A DNA stretch of 58,868 nt from Methylotenera sp. (GCF_030653755.1 NZ_JAURYU010000054.1:1-58868); one strand, 5' to 3'; positions 1 through 9,244 are shown, numbered from the stretch's first letter. Numbers and translations are program-made. The notes: generated from the sequence alone by a model not told the origin.

Positions 1-1
1 T

Positions 2-673
2 GATGGCATTTATCGAGACTTTTATTGTCGCGTCACACCAATTAAAGATGAAAGCGGGAAGCTGTTATACCTACAAGGCCATAATTTAGATATTACAGAT
101 CGCAAAAAGCTGGAAGATGAAGTACGCCAACTGGCTTTTTATGATGCATTGACAAAACTCCCTAACCGACGCTTATTGAAAGACCGCCTAAGCCAAACCA
201 TGGCATCAAGTAAGCGTAATAGCCGCTATTGTGCCCTCATGTTTTTAGACCTCGATAATTTTAAACCCATCAATGATACCTATGGGCATGCAATTGGTGA
301 TGCTTTACTAATAGAAGTTGCTGATCGCATCAAAAGTTGCGTGCGCCAAGTGGATACAGTGTCTCGATTTGGTGGAGATGAGTTTATCGTTTTACTCAAT
401 ACCTTAACCACAAATAAAGAAAAATCTATTCAGCAAGCAAGCCGGATAGCCGAGAAAATTAGAAAAGCATTATTAACGCCATATTTACTATCGTTAAATA
501 ATGGTGATACTAAAACTAAGATTGAGCATTTATGCTCAGCAAGTATCGGTGTTGTTGTATTTATTAATCACGAGTCAAATGAGGATGAAATATTAAAGCG
601 CGCAGATGATGCCATGTATGCAGCAAAATCTGCTGGTCGCAACCAAATTAAACTTGACAGCAAGTTTGTTTGA
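2..673 (+). CDS. PAS-GGDEF diguanylate cyclase, 5' end outside window
   Basis: The frame is open from the left edge, so the start lies outside. The first ~35 residues (RDFYCRVTPIKDE...ITDRKKLEDE) read as the tail of a PAS/PAC sensory domain and lead into a complete GGDEF domain. That domain has the entry motif DALTKLPNRRLL, the active-site loop RFGGDEF, and an RxxD inhibitory site (RQVD) five residues before GGDEF. Such enzymes make cyclic di-GMP from two GTP, and the intact I-site suggests product inhibition. No membrane segment is seen in the visible part. The signal sensed by the PAS domain cannot be inferred. The gene stands alone, with a 142-bp gap before the tRNA pair. Confidence 0.9.
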   Translation, partial: DGIYRDFYCRVTPIKDESGKLLYLQGHNLDITDRKKLEDEVRQLAFYDALTKLPNRRLLKDRLSQTMASSKRNSRYCALMFLDLDNFKPINDTYGHAIGDALLIEVADRIKSCVRQVDTVSRFGGDEFIVLLNTLTTNKEKSIQQASRIAEKIRKALLTPYLLSLNNGDTKTKIEHLCSASIGVVVFINHESNEDEILKRADDAMYAAKSAGRNQIKLDSKFV

Positions 674-765
674 CGATTGAAAGCATCAAAATACGCCTGC
701 CAAACGTCACTTAATTGCGACCATTTAAAAAAACTCACTTTTATTTAAATTAATTCAAAAATGTA

Positions 766-794
766 TTGAAAACATCCCGCATTATCTGTAATAT
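766..794 (+). promoter_or_regulatory. Likely sigma-70 promoter of the tRNA-Val/tRNA-Asp unit
   Basis: A -35-like TTGAAA (766-771) is separated by 17 nt from a -10-like TAATAT (789-794). It is followed by a GC-rich stretch (GCGGAC) at the expected discriminator, typical of stably transcribed RNA genes. Transcription would begin about 15 nt before the tRNA-Val gene. This is read by eye only. Confidence 0.5.
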
Positions 795-815
795 GCGGAC
801 CTCGTTAGTGCTGCA

Positions 816-891
816 GGGTGCTTAGCTCAGTTGGTAGAGCGTCGCCCTTACAAGGCGAATGTCAGCGGTTCGACCCCGTTAGCACCCACCA
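816..891 (+). tRNA. tRNA-Val (anticodon TAC)
   Basis: A full cloverleaf is readable. The acceptor stem is GGGTGCT/AGCACCC, the D arm is GCTC...GAGC, the anticodon stem TCGCC/GGCGA encloses loop CTTACAA with anticodon TAC at 849-851, and the T arm carries TTCGACC. The CCA end is encoded (889-891). It pairs with the tRNA-Asp gene 68 bp downstream, probably as one transcript. Confidence 0.97.
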
Positions 892-959
892 TCTTGCACT
901 GACGAAAATTTGAGCTTTAGTCTGAATGTGTATTGATTTTATCAATACATTAAGTTCAA

Positions 960-1036
960 GGAGTGGTAGTTCAGTTGGTTAGAATACCGGCCTGTCACGC
1001 CGGGGGTCGCGGGTTCGAGTCCCGTCCACTCCGCCA
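960..1036 (+). tRNA. tRNA-Asp (anticodon GTC)
   Basis: The cloverleaf has acceptor stem GGAGTGG/CCACTCC, anticodon loop CTGTCAC with anticodon GTC, T loop TTCGAGT, discriminator G and an encoded CCA. The length is 77 nt. It is followed within 10 nt by a strong terminator. Confidence 0.97.
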
Positions 1037-1043
1037 ATATTTT

Positions 1044-1079
1044 AAAACCCTTATAAGTGCGAACTTGTAAGGGTTTTTT
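1044..1079 (+). terminator. Rho-independent terminator after the tRNA pair
   Basis: AAAACCCTTATAAG pairs with CTTGTAAGGGTTTT (14-bp stem including one G-T pair) around the loop TGCGAA, and runs into a T tract. It is placed to end the tRNA transcript. Confidence 0.85.
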
Positions 1080-1342
1080 CTTTCCTACCTCACCCCAATA
1101 TACCAACACATTAAAATATCAATACTTTAAAGACACTCGTCATCTTAAGCTGTTATCAGGCTCTATTTAACTTCACCAACTCAGCATTGTGGCTATCACT
1201 CTAAGTAACGGTCAAACACCCAATTACTCACACTTATCACCTTGCATAGTAAGCTCATGATATAAATCAAGAAACTTAATCGTTATGTTATTTACAATGA
1301 GCGTATTCTTACTACTTTTAGCATTTACTTAGGAGCCAGACC

Positions 1343-1561
1343 ATGTTTCCAGAACATCGCGATTTAATTTCAAAACTCAAAAATACCGACTTGCACTTTA
1401 CGAACTTATTTAACCGCCATAATGAACTTGACCAAAAAATTAAAAACATAGAGTCAGCCATTGAAGTGGCTAGCCATGAGGCAATTGAAGCTTTGAAAAA
1501 AGAAAAGCTACACCTTAAAGATGAGATTTACGCTATTTTAATTAAAGCAAACAATGCTTAG
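1343..1561 (+). CDS. YdcH/DUF465-family small coiled-coil protein
   Basis: A 72-residue, highly charged, almost entirely helical protein. It opens with the family signature MFPEHRDLISKLK and continues with the typical LFNRHNELDQKI segment, followed by heptad-like Glu/Lys repeats. It has no signal peptide or membrane segment. The start is supported by AGGAG about 8 nt upstream of the ATG. The family is common in proteobacteria and has no settled biochemical role. The preceding ~260 bp (1080-1342) contain no recognisable gene. The next gene begins 32 bp downstream on the same strand, so co-transcription is possible. Confidence 0.85.
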   Translation: MFPEHRDLISKLKNTDLHFTNLFNRHNELDQKIKNIESAIEVASHEAIEALKKEKLHLKDEIYAILIKANNA

Positions 1562-1593
1562 CTTGCGTAGGTAACACTTCGCCCACACCTCTA

Positions 1594-2034
1594 ATGACAA
1601 TGCCTCGCAGTAAGCTTATTGCTGTACATGCCCTAGCATTTTTAATGCTACTGATGACTTGGGCCTGTGGAGAAGCGATTAAATCAGAGGCGGGCACGCC
1701 TTTTGTTGCCTTATATTATGTGCTGCATATTTTTCCAGGTAGCATTATTTTCATCCTCATTCTTTTTGAATGGCTAGAAAGAAATCAAGAGAAACTGGTG
1801 CACACCCCTGATACACCTACACACTTATGGGTTAACAGAAAACTGCATCGTGCCTACTATCTTATTTTACTTGCGCTACCGATTACAGGGATTGCCGTTT
1901 TCTTTGACTTGATGACTAGCCGACCCTTTTATCAACTGCACAGTCTTCTGTTTACGCTATTACTGGCACTCGTGGTAGTAAATCTATGTTCCATGGCGGT
2001 AGCTAAGTTTAAACAGAAAAAATCACTTACCTGA
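1594..2034 (+). CDS. Small cytochrome b561-like four-helix membrane protein
   Basis: 146 residues with four predicted hydrophobic helices (about 8-29, 36-59, 86-105, 115-137). A histidine sits in or beside each helix: H12, H45, H85 and H116. This layout is what one expects of a prokaryotic b561-type di-haem b protein, although it is shorter than E. coli CybB. If so, it would pass electrons within the inner membrane. The haem assignment rests only on histidine placement, and another small membrane family is possible. Its last bases overlap the end of the convergent response-regulator gene by 8 nt. Confidence 0.5.
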   Translation: MTMPRSKLIAVHALAFLMLLMTWACGEAIKSEAGTPFVALYYVLHIFPGSIIFILILFEWLERNQEKLVHTPDTPTHLWVNRKLHRAYYLILLALPITGIAVFFDLMTSRPFYQLHSLLFTLLLALVVVNLCSMAVAKFKQKKSLT

Positions 2035-2959
2035 ATGCTCTTAACTTTGAAGCAGCCAACGATGCAGCAGCAGTTCTGGTTTCAACGCCAAGCTTCTCAA
2101 ACACATGTTGCAAATGCTTATCAACAGTTCGGTAACTAGAGCCCAAAATATCGCCAATATCTCGATTTGTTTTACCTTTAATCGCCCAATAAAGAACTTC
2201 TGACTCTCGCTTCGTTAAATGGAATGTGGTCATCAACATCTCAATTTGCACAGCATCAGACTCTTCTCTCAGCAGAATGACCCATTGCTCATCATTGCTA
2301 TGATCCGCCAAGCTAAAGATCAAACGACGATTATCTTTAATGACTTTAAAACTTACCAACTCAGCATCATCAGCTTGGTCTAGCCAGCGTAAAACTGATT
2401 GAGGCGTGGCCTTACCATCAACATAATCTTTTTGATCAAAATAAGTGCTCATCAGCGCTTTTGCAAGTGGTGTTTGCCAGACGATCTTTCCATTTTTTGG
2501 TGTAATGGCAAATACAGCCTGACCAAATGCATCCAAGGCACTTCTCGCCTGTGTCACCATTTTAGCGGTGTTCATATGTGCAACGATGCGTGCAAGCACT
2601 TCTTTAGGTCGTATGGGTTTGACTACATAATCAATGCCACCAGCACTGAAGGCCGCTGCCACATGCTCTACCTCGGTGAGCCCTGTCATAAAAATAACAG
2701 GGATATGGCTTGTATTCACATCGGCCTTTAATTTGCTACAAACTTCAAAACCATCCATTTCTGGCATGATTGCATCAAGCAATATCAAATCAGGCTGGGC
2801 ATCTTTTGCAATTTGAATGGCGGTGACACCGTTACCTGCAACCAGCACTGTATAGCCAGACTCATCCAATGCATCATGCAACACTGCTAGGTTATCTAGC
2901 ACATCATCTACAATCAAAATTAATGCTGACTGAGGCGCACTTAATGGATTATTTGTCAT
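2027..2959 (-). CDS. LuxR/NarL-type response regulator paired with the permease-kinase
   Basis: 310 residues. The N-terminal receiver domain (about 12-130) has the acidic patch IVDD, the phospho-acceptor Asp in LILLDAIMPEMDG (about residue 60) and the conserved Lys in VVKPIRP. A middle region of ~110 residues looks like a degenerate PAS segment. A C-terminal LuxR helix-turn-helix follows (LTKRESEVLYWAIKGKTNRDI...TVDKHLQHVFEKLGV). The start codon lies 11 nt inside the end of the upstream kinase gene, so the two are translationally coupled and almost certainly a cognate pair. The neighbouring TonB receptor and the urea/amide operon are the natural candidate targets (inference from position). 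Confidence 0.88.
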   Translation of the reverse strand: MTNNPLSAPQSALILIVDDVLDNLAVLHDALDESGYTVLVAGNGVTAIQIAKDAQPDLILLDAIMPEMDGFEVCSKLKADVNTSHIPVIFMTGLTEVEHVAAAFSAGGIDYVVKPIRPKEVLARIVAHMNTAKMVTQARSALDAFGQAVFAITPKNGKIVWQTPLAKALMSTYFDQKDYVDGKATPQSVLRWLDQADDAELVSFKVIKDNRRLIFSLADHSNDEQWVILLREESDAVQIEMLMTTFHLTKRESEVLYWAIKGKTNRDIGDILGSSYRTVDKHLQHVFEKLGVETRTAAASLAASKLRAFR

Positions 2960-5900
2960 GATTCAATTCGTACATTGTTTTTTTCATTAACTCTATTTGA
3001 AATTGCTGAGCATACTGTCGCATTAAAGCAACAAACTCAGTATATTCTTCACCCATGTTTTCAATATGATCTAACTTGGTATTAATGCCTTTAACGTAAC
3101 CCATTTTCACTAATCCAAATAACTCATCCCAATCTTCTTGCAAAGGAATTGCCATTTCTTTTGCTACTTTTATTAGTCTAATCGGCTCAATATTCTCATC
3201 GATAGGTTCAACCTCAGTGATCCATTCCAACTGCAAAGCCTCTCCTATCCAGTCAAGTAACTCCTCAATATTAAGCGGTTTAATAATAAAGTCTTTACTA
3301 CTAATCTCTGCTGAATTTTCCAGGTTTTTATCAAAAGCATTTGCTGAAACGATCGCTATTGGTATGGGAGACTGATGCACTTTGCGGATAATATATGAAG
3401 CCTCCCAGCCGTCCATCACAGGCATCGCTAAATCCATTAAAATCACATCAGGTTTAGATTGCTGATAGATTGATAGACACTCTTGCCCATTGCCAGCCTC
3501 TGTCACATCAAAGCCCAATGGAGTTAATATGTTGATAATAAGCTCTCTATCCACCTGCTCATTATCAACTGCAAGCACTTTACGGCGCGGCCCTCGATAG
3601 CCAACTCTCTTAGCATTGCTATGAGCGTTCGCATCCGCTTCTTGATGAAATTGAGACAAAAACAATCTAATCTGAAACTTCGTGCCTTTGTCTAACTCAC
3701 TCGTAAAACTTAACTCCCCCCCCATCAACTCGGTGAGTAACTTGCTAATTGTGAGTCCAAGCCCAGTACCGCCTACATTCACTTGATTGGCAGCACTACC
3801 TCGTGAAAATGGCTCATAAATTTTCTCATACTCTGATGAAGGTATCCCTGGGCCTGTATCTTCAATTTCAATATGGGCAATCTCTCTGGCATAAGACACA
3901 CGGAATGTAATTTGCCCCTTACTTGTAAACTTAACTGCATTCCCTAAAATATTAATCAAAATTTGTGTGAAGCGCTTCTGGTCTACTCGCACAAATGCTG
4001 GTAACTCCCCAATTTGAACATAACGGAAATCAAGCCCTTTATTACGCGCTTGCAGATCAAACATACTGACTATTTGATTAATAAATACATGGAAATTAAG
4101 CGCTTTAATATCAAACGTTAGCTTTCCACTTTCGATCCGTGCGATATCTAAAGTGCCTTCTATCAATGATAATAAATGCTCGCCACTTCTACGAATCACT
4201 TGTATCGCCTGTTTACGCTGTGGTGGTATTGAGGTGTCATTATCTAGCAATTGAGCATACCCAAGAATGCTGTTTAATGGTGTACGTAGCTCATGACTGA
4301 TACCTGTAATATAGCGACTTTTAGCGTTATTTGCTTGGTCAGCAAGGTATCTAGCCAGCTGTAACTCCGCATCAGTTTGGCGATGCAATTCAATCTCCCT
4401 AAGTAACAACCCCGTTTGCCGATTGGATTCTTCTTGTGCAACGCGACGACTTTCTGCTGTGAGCACCAGCCACCAAGCCACAATGCCGCTCGCAAACACC
4501 AAAGCTGCAAATACTTTCAAATAGCCAGTACGTAACTGAGGTAATAAATCAGCTGCCGTTGATTCTAGAATTGTCGTTTCGTGAAAATAAATAAGGCCTA
4601 ATACGGCTGCAAAAAATGATAAAGCAATCATCATCAGCAATATATAGTGTGCAATACCCCCTTTAAGATGTGGCCAAAATGCTTTGGGGAAAACAAAACG
4701 GTTCAACTGTATCCATTGCTCTGATAATCTAGCCTGTGGCTTGCAAGCATCACTGCAGCGTGCATCTAGACAGCAACATAGTGAACATATAGCCCCTTGG
4801 TATGCTGGGCAGTGCGCCATATCATCTGTTTCATACTCACGTTCGCACACAACGCATTGCTGTACTCGTGTTTTGGCAGGAAATTGATAAGGCTTACGCG
4901 CAATGTAATATTTCCCTTTTGTTAGCCATGCAATCATAGGAGAAATAGCGAGCGCGCTCCCCAAGGCAATAAATGATGAAAACGCATGAGCCTCTGCGCC
5001 AAGTACACCAGAGTAAGCTGTCACTGACAACACAGAAGCAATTAACATCGTGCCTACGCCAACAGGATTGATGTCATACAAATAAGCGCGTCTGAACTCA
5101 ATGCCTTTTGGGCTTAAACCCAAAGGCTTATTGATAACTAAATCAGCCACCACGGCAGCGATCCAAGCGATGGCAATGTTGGAGTACAAACCAAGCACTT
5201 GCTCAAGCGCTTTAAACACATCAAGCTCCATTAAAATAATGGCAATCAATGCATTAAACACCACCCAAACTACACGCCCTGGATGGCTATGCGTTAGACG
5301 AGCAAAAAAGTTAGACCAAGCCAAAGAACCCGCATAGGCATTGGTCATATTAATTTTGACTTGAGAAATCACCACAAATAAAACCGTAACTGCTAGTGCT
5401 AACTCATGCGACTTAAATACAGACATATAACCAACCAAATACATGTGCGTTGGATTGATGGCTTGTAAATAAGACATATCGCTTTGAATTACTAAATACG
5501 CAAGCAACACGCCAGCCGCCATTTTGACCATGCCCACAAAAATCCAGCCAGGGCCCGCCATCAATACGCCTAAATTCCAACGCCAACGGTTCTCTGGTGT
5601 TTTTTCTGGCATAAATCTTAAAAAGTCGACCTGTTCTCCGATTTGTGGGATTAAAGCCACGCCAATCGCGGTTGCAGCCCCAAACATAAGCAAATTAAAT
5701 TCACCAGGCTCGCCAGACGCGCCTGCAAAATGCATCATGCGTGAAACCACTTCGGGGTCTTGATACAGAACCGCGACAAATGGCAGACACATTAAAATAA
5801 ACCAAATAGGCTGTGTAAGCATTTGAATTTTGTTAATGAGGGTAACGCCATGAATGACAAAAGGAATCACCACGAGCGCACTGACCAAATAGCCTATATA

Positions 5901-6386
5901 CAGTGGCATATTGAAATATAACTCTAGCGCATAAGCCATAATTGCCGCTTCTAAGGCAAATAAAATAAAAGTAAAAGAAGCGTAAATAAAAGATGAAATG
6001 GTGGAGCCTATATAGCCAAAACTAGCCCCTCGAGTGAGCAAATCCATATCTAGGCCATACTTTGCAGCATAAAAACTAATCGGTAGCGCCGTGAAAAAGA
6101 TAATTGCGCCCACAGCTAAAATTGCCCAAAGTGCGTTTACTACCCCATAGTTAACAGCAATAGTGCCGCCAATTGCCTCTAAAACCAAAAATGAAATAGC
6201 ACTTAGTGCGGTATTGGAAACACGAAGAATTGACCACTTACGAAATGATCTTGGTGTAAATCTCAGCGCATAATCTTCGATGGATTCATTGGCCACCCAT
6301 GTGTTGTAATCACGGCGTATTTTTACAATACGCTGGCTAGGCTCAACACTTTCTACTTTTGGCAAGGCTGGATTTACTATCGTCAA
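2949..6386 (-). CDS. NCS1-type permease fused to a hybrid histidine kinase
   Basis: 1145 residues. Roughly residues 30-490 form a polytopic domain resembling the NCS1 cytosine/purine/allantoin permease family (many helices; start ESIEDYALRFTPRSFRKW). A soluble loop at about 505-552 carries nine cysteines within 38 residues (CVVC, SLCCC, CSDAC). Two more helices follow, then HisKA with phospho-His in GISHELRTPLNSILGY (about 700), HATPase with DTGPGIP and GTGLGLTI, and a receiver with LMDLAMPVMDG. No Hpt is visible. The protein probably senses a nitrogen compound through the permease domain and phosphorylates the coupled LuxR-type regulator. The cysteine loop could bind metal or sense redox. 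Ligand and any transport activity are unknown. Confidence 0.88.
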   Translation of the reverse strand: MTIVNPALPKVESVEPSQRIVKIRRDYNTWVANESIEDYALRFTPRSFRKWSILRVSNTALSAISFLVLEAIGGTIAVNYGVVNALWAILAVGAIIFFTALPISFYAAKYGLDMDLLTRGASFGYIGSTISSFIYASFTFILFALEAAIMAYALELYFNMPLYIGYLVSALVVIPFVIHGVTLINKIQMLTQPIWFILMCLPFVAVLYQDPEVVSRMMHFAGASGEPGEFNLLMFGAATAIGVALIPQIGEQVDFLRFMPEKTPENRWRWNLGVLMAGPGWIFVGMVKMAAGVLLAYLVIQSDMSYLQAINPTHMYLVGYMSVFKSHELALAVTVLFVVISQVKINMTNAYAGSLAWSNFFARLTHSHPGRVVWVVFNALIAIILMELDVFKALEQVLGLYSNIAIAWIAAVVADLVINKPLGLSPKGIEFRRAYLYDINPVGVGTMLIASVLSVTAYSGVLGAEAHAFSSFIALGSALAISPMIAWLTKGKYYIARKPYQFPAKTRVQQCVVCEREYETDDMAHCPAYQGAICSLCCCLDARCSDACKPQARLSEQWIQLNRFVFPKAFWPHLKGGIAHYILLMMIALSFFAAVLGLIYFHETTILESTAADLLPQLRTGYLKVFAALVFASGIVAWWLVLTAESRRVAQEESNRQTGLLLREIELHRQTDAELQLARYLADQANNAKSRYITGISHELRTPLNSILGYAQLLDNDTSIPPQRKQAIQVIRRSGEHLLSLIEGTLDIARIESGKLTFDIKALNFHVFINQIVSMFDLQARNKGLDFRYVQIGELPAFVRVDQKRFTQILINILGNAVKFTSKGQITFRVSYAREIAHIEIEDTGPGIPSSEYEKIYEPFSRGSAANQVNVGGTGLGLTISKLLTELMGGELSFTSELDKGTKFQIRLFLSQFHQEADANAHSNAKRVGYRGPRRKVLAVDNEQVDRELIINILTPLGFDVTEAGNGQECLSIYQQSKPDVILMDLAMPVMDGWEASYIIRKVHQSPIPIAIVSANAFDKNLENSAEISSKDFIIKPLNIEELLDWIGEALQLEWITEVEPIDENIEPIRLIKVAKEMAIPLQEDWDELFGLVKMGYVKGINTKLDHIENMGEEYTEFVALMRQYAQQFQIELMKKTMYELNHDK

Positions 6387-6633
6387 CGCAACTATCCTAT
6401 GTATTTATGATTGAATATATTTTTGATTGAATGCATATGTATCAGCAATAGACATGCATCAGATTTTGAAATTAAGCCCATCATATATTAATTAACAATT
6501 GATAAAAAATAACTACGCAATTTAGCGTATCTCTGTTCAAACTTTGTTCTATTAAAATGCTATCGATAGCGTCTATATCGACTCAAGTCACTGAATAGCA
6601 TATCAAAAAAATAACGTACATCGGGACCTAAGT
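6387..6633. promoter_or_regulatory. Divergent control region between permease-kinase and TonB receptor
   Basis: The AT-rich 247-bp gap holds several symmetric or repeated elements. There is a direct repeat TGATTGAAT (6408-6416 and 6424-6432, 16-bp period), an inverted repeat TACGC-N6-GCGTA (6514-6529) and a perfect palindrome GCTATCGATAGC (6559-6570). Any of these could be sites for the LuxR-type regulator encoded nearby. No promoter boxes are convincing enough to call. Confidence 0.35.
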
Positions 6634-8673
6634 ATTACTCATCTATCAAAAATTTATTTAAGTATTCAGTTATTACTACTCTCTAGTTCACAAAGTTTTG
6701 CCGAATCGGTTAATCTTGACGAGATAAAAGTAAGCACTATTAGAGAAAATATAATCGGTATTGCAGATACTGCAAGCGAAGGCATTATCAGCCACCATCG
6801 CATCAATAACATTCCACTTGCTCGTCCAGGAGAAATTTTAGAACAAGTACCAGGCCTCATTGTGAGCCAACACTCGGGAGATGGTAAAGCTAACCAGTAT
6901 TATTTGCGTGGATTTAATTTAGACCATGGTACTGACTTTGCAGTGTGGTTAGATAGTATGCCGCTTAACATGCCAACCCACGCTCACGGACAAGGTTATA
7001 TTGATGCGAATTGGCTGATGCCAGAATTAATTGACAACTTGGCTTTTAAAAAAGGGGCATATCATGCTGAACAAGGCGATTTTTCTGCTGCAGGCTCAAC
7101 CCATTTGCATTATGCCAAAACATTGTCACAAACCATTGCAAAACTCACCATTGGCAACTATGGCTTTAAACGTTTGTTTAATGCAAGTTCACAAAACATG
7201 GCAGATGGTGAGTTGCTATATGCTATAGAAGCGCAAACTTATGACGGCGCTTGGAATAACAGTCAACACCTTAAAAAATTTAATGGCTTGCTACGATATA
7301 GCACTGGCGATGAAGCGCATGGCTGGAACATTACCGCGATGGGGTATGACTCAAATTGGGATGCTACTGACCAAATTCCAAAACGCGCGGTGAATGCGGG
7401 CTTAATTAAACGATTCGGTGCTATTGATACGACAGATGGGGGAGAAACCAGCCGCTATAGTTTATCTGCAGATTGGCATGATGGTGAATGGCAAGCCAAT
7501 GCTTATGCAATACATTACAAACTCGATTTATTTTCTAATTTCACTTATTTCTTAGATGATCCGATTAACGGTGACCAATTTCAACAAGCCGATAAACGCA
7601 ATGTGTTTGGTGGCGCAGTTAACCGTAGTATTAATGCCAATATTGCAGGCATAGAAACGAGCCATCAACTAGGAGTACAAGGTCGTTATGACGACATTAG
7701 CAATGTAGGGCTATACCGTACGGCTGCACGTCAACGTTTAAGCACCACCAGAGAGGATGCGGTCAAACAAGCGAGTGTCGGTTTATGGTGGCAAGGCAAT
7801 TGGCAGCTCACGCCAAGCCTACGCGCTAGCACTGGCATACGTGAAGATATTTATCGATTTGATATTGATAGCAATATCTCTGAAAACTCAGGCAAAGCAA
7901 ATAGTAATATATTGAGCCCTAAACTGGGCTTAGCTTGGCAATCATCAAAACAACATGAATTTTATATTAATTGGGGTCGTGGCTTTCACAGTAATGATGG
8001 CAGAGGCTCCACCATTCGCATTAACCCAATTTCTGGTGATGCCGCTGCAAAAGTGAACCCTTTGGTAAAAGCCGTGAGTAAAGAAGTTGGCTGGCGCGCC
8101 AACCCTATGGGTAATTGGCAAACGACACTGGCACTATTCCAGTTAGATATTGATTCTGAATTATTGTTTATCGGTGATGCAGGTGCCACAGAAGCCAGCC
8201 GCCCAAGCCGCAGAGTTGGTGCGGAATGGACTAATTACATCGCCATTAATAGCTGGAGCTATATTGATGCTGACTTTGCAGTGACACGCGCTCGGTTTAA
8301 AGATGCGGATACAGCGGGTGATGATATCCCTGGCGCGATTGCAAAAACTGCATCTATCGGCATTGCCCTCAACCACCCGAGCGGCTGGTCAGCCTCTACG
8401 CGTTTACGCTACTTTGGGCCACGCGCACTTATTGAAGATAACAGCGTTAAATCCAATAGTTCATTACTCACCAATGCACATATCGGCTATCAAATTAACC
8501 CAAAACTGAATGTGGGTTTAGATATTTTTAATATATTCAATCGCAAAGTATCTGACATTGACTATTTATACACTTCACGCCTGCAAGGCGAAGCAGCCAA
8601 CGGGGTTGAAGATATACATACGCATCCAGCCGAACCGAGAATGGCAAGACTGACCATGACATTTAACTACTAA
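6634..8673 (+). CDS. TonB-dependent outer-membrane receptor with non-canonical start
   Basis: The frame is open from 6595 to the stop at 8673, and the product ends with the usual aromatic residue (MTFNY). It shows a plug domain (PGEILEQVPGLIVSQHSGDG, YYLRGFNLDHGTDFAVWLD) and a beta-barrel. A good signal peptide with cleavage after SFA, plus a TonB-box-like DEIKVST, lies upstream of the first conventional start (GTG at 6862). No ATG, GTG or TTG occurs in frame ahead of it. The chosen start is the ATT at 6634, which gives THLSKIYLSIQLLLLSSS and 679 residues. The ATT could be a rare start, a mutated ATG or a sequencing error. With HupE next door, nickel-chelate uptake for urease is plausible but unproven. 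Confidence 0.75.
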   Translation: MTHLSKIYLSIQLLLLSSSQSFAESVNLDEIKVSTIRENIIGIADTASEGIISHHRINNIPLARPGEILEQVPGLIVSQHSGDGKANQYYLRGFNLDHGTDFAVWLDSMPLNMPTHAHGQGYIDANWLMPELIDNLAFKKGAYHAEQGDFSAAGSTHLHYAKTLSQTIAKLTIGNYGFKRLFNASSQNMADGELLYAIEAQTYDGAWNNSQHLKKFNGLLRYSTGDEAHGWNITAMGYDSNWDATDQIPKRAVNAGLIKRFGAIDTTDGGETSRYSLSADWHDGEWQANAYAIHYKLDLFSNFTYFLDDPINGDQFQQADKRNVFGGAVNRSINANIAGIETSHQLGVQGRYDDISNVGLYRTAARQRLSTTREDAVKQASVGLWWQGNWQLTPSLRASTGIREDIYRFDIDSNISENSGKANSNILSPKLGLAWQSSKQHEFYINWGRGFHSNDGRGSTIRINPISGDAAAKVNPLVKAVSKEVGWRANPMGNWQTTLALFQLDIDSELLFIGDAGATEASRPSRRVGAEWTNYIAINSWSYIDADFAVTRARFKDADTAGDDIPGAIAKTASIGIALNHPSGWSASTRLRYFGPRALIEDNSVKSNSSLLTNAHIGYQINPKLNVGLDIFNIFNRKVSDIDYLYTSRLQGEAANGVEDIHTHPAEPRMARLTMTFNY

Positions 8674-8677
8674 ATAC

Positions 8678-9244
8678 TTAAGCTATTAACCAATAGCTAC
8701 CAAGCAATAGCATTGTCCACGCAAAAATAGTGTGTAGCGACTTAGCGAACTGTACTCGATTTGAACCAAGTAACAAGCCCACACCATGCAATAGTGCGGT
8801 AGCGAATAACATGCCGCCTAATGTTGCATAGCTTTGCTGCGAATGTAACTCAACGCCATGCGCCATGCCATGGAATACTGCAAACAAAGCAACGATGCTG
8901 GTACGGCTAAGGACTGAAATAGGCAAGTGAATCGCTATGAGTAAGCCCATGCCCATCACGCTCGCTGCGATTACTGTTTCCACACCTGTGAAAGTAATGC
9001 CAGCCAGTCCTAATACCGCGCCAAATGTCATCACAGATAAAAATGTAAGCGGTAACTGCCAGCGTGCACTGCCACCTAGTTTGTTTGCCCAAACGCCAAT
9101 GGCGAGCATGACTAATAGGTGATCCCACCCTGTGAGTGGATGCATAAAACCTGCGTAAGCGCTTTGTAGTCCATGCCCTGGGTGCGCCCACGCTACACCT
9201 GACATCAAGCTGATAACAGTACCTAAAACAATCCTTTTTTTCAT
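8678..9244 (-). CDS. hupE: HupE/UreJ nickel permease
   Basis: 188 residues from the ATG at 9244, preceded by GGAGGAAG. A start 39 nt further upstream is possible but would spoil the signal sequence. It has a cleavable signal peptide (ending VAWAHPGHG) and about six helices. Two family-typical histidine motifs are visible, HPLTGWDHLLVM and FHGMAHGVE. The family moves nickel (or cobalt) across the inner membrane for urease and hydrogenase. It closes the urease gene series and converges on the TonB receptor with a gap of only 4 bp. No hydrogenase gene is present, so supply to urease is the likely role. Confidence 0.9.
   Translation of the reverse strand: MKKRIVLGTVISLMSGVAWAHPGHGLQSAYAGFMHPLTGWDHLLVMLAIGVWANKLGGSARWQLPLTFLSVMTFGAVLGLAGITFTGVETVIAASVMGMGLLIAIHLPISVLSRTSIVALFAVFHGMAHGVELHSQQSYATLGGMLFATALLHGVGLLLGSNRVQFAKSLHTIFAWTMLLLGSYWLIA

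Noticed and set aside
6862-8673. TonB receptor starting at GTG 6862
   Set aside because: This start would remove the signal peptide, the TonB-box-like segment and part of the plug, all of which are encoded in the same open frame upstream.
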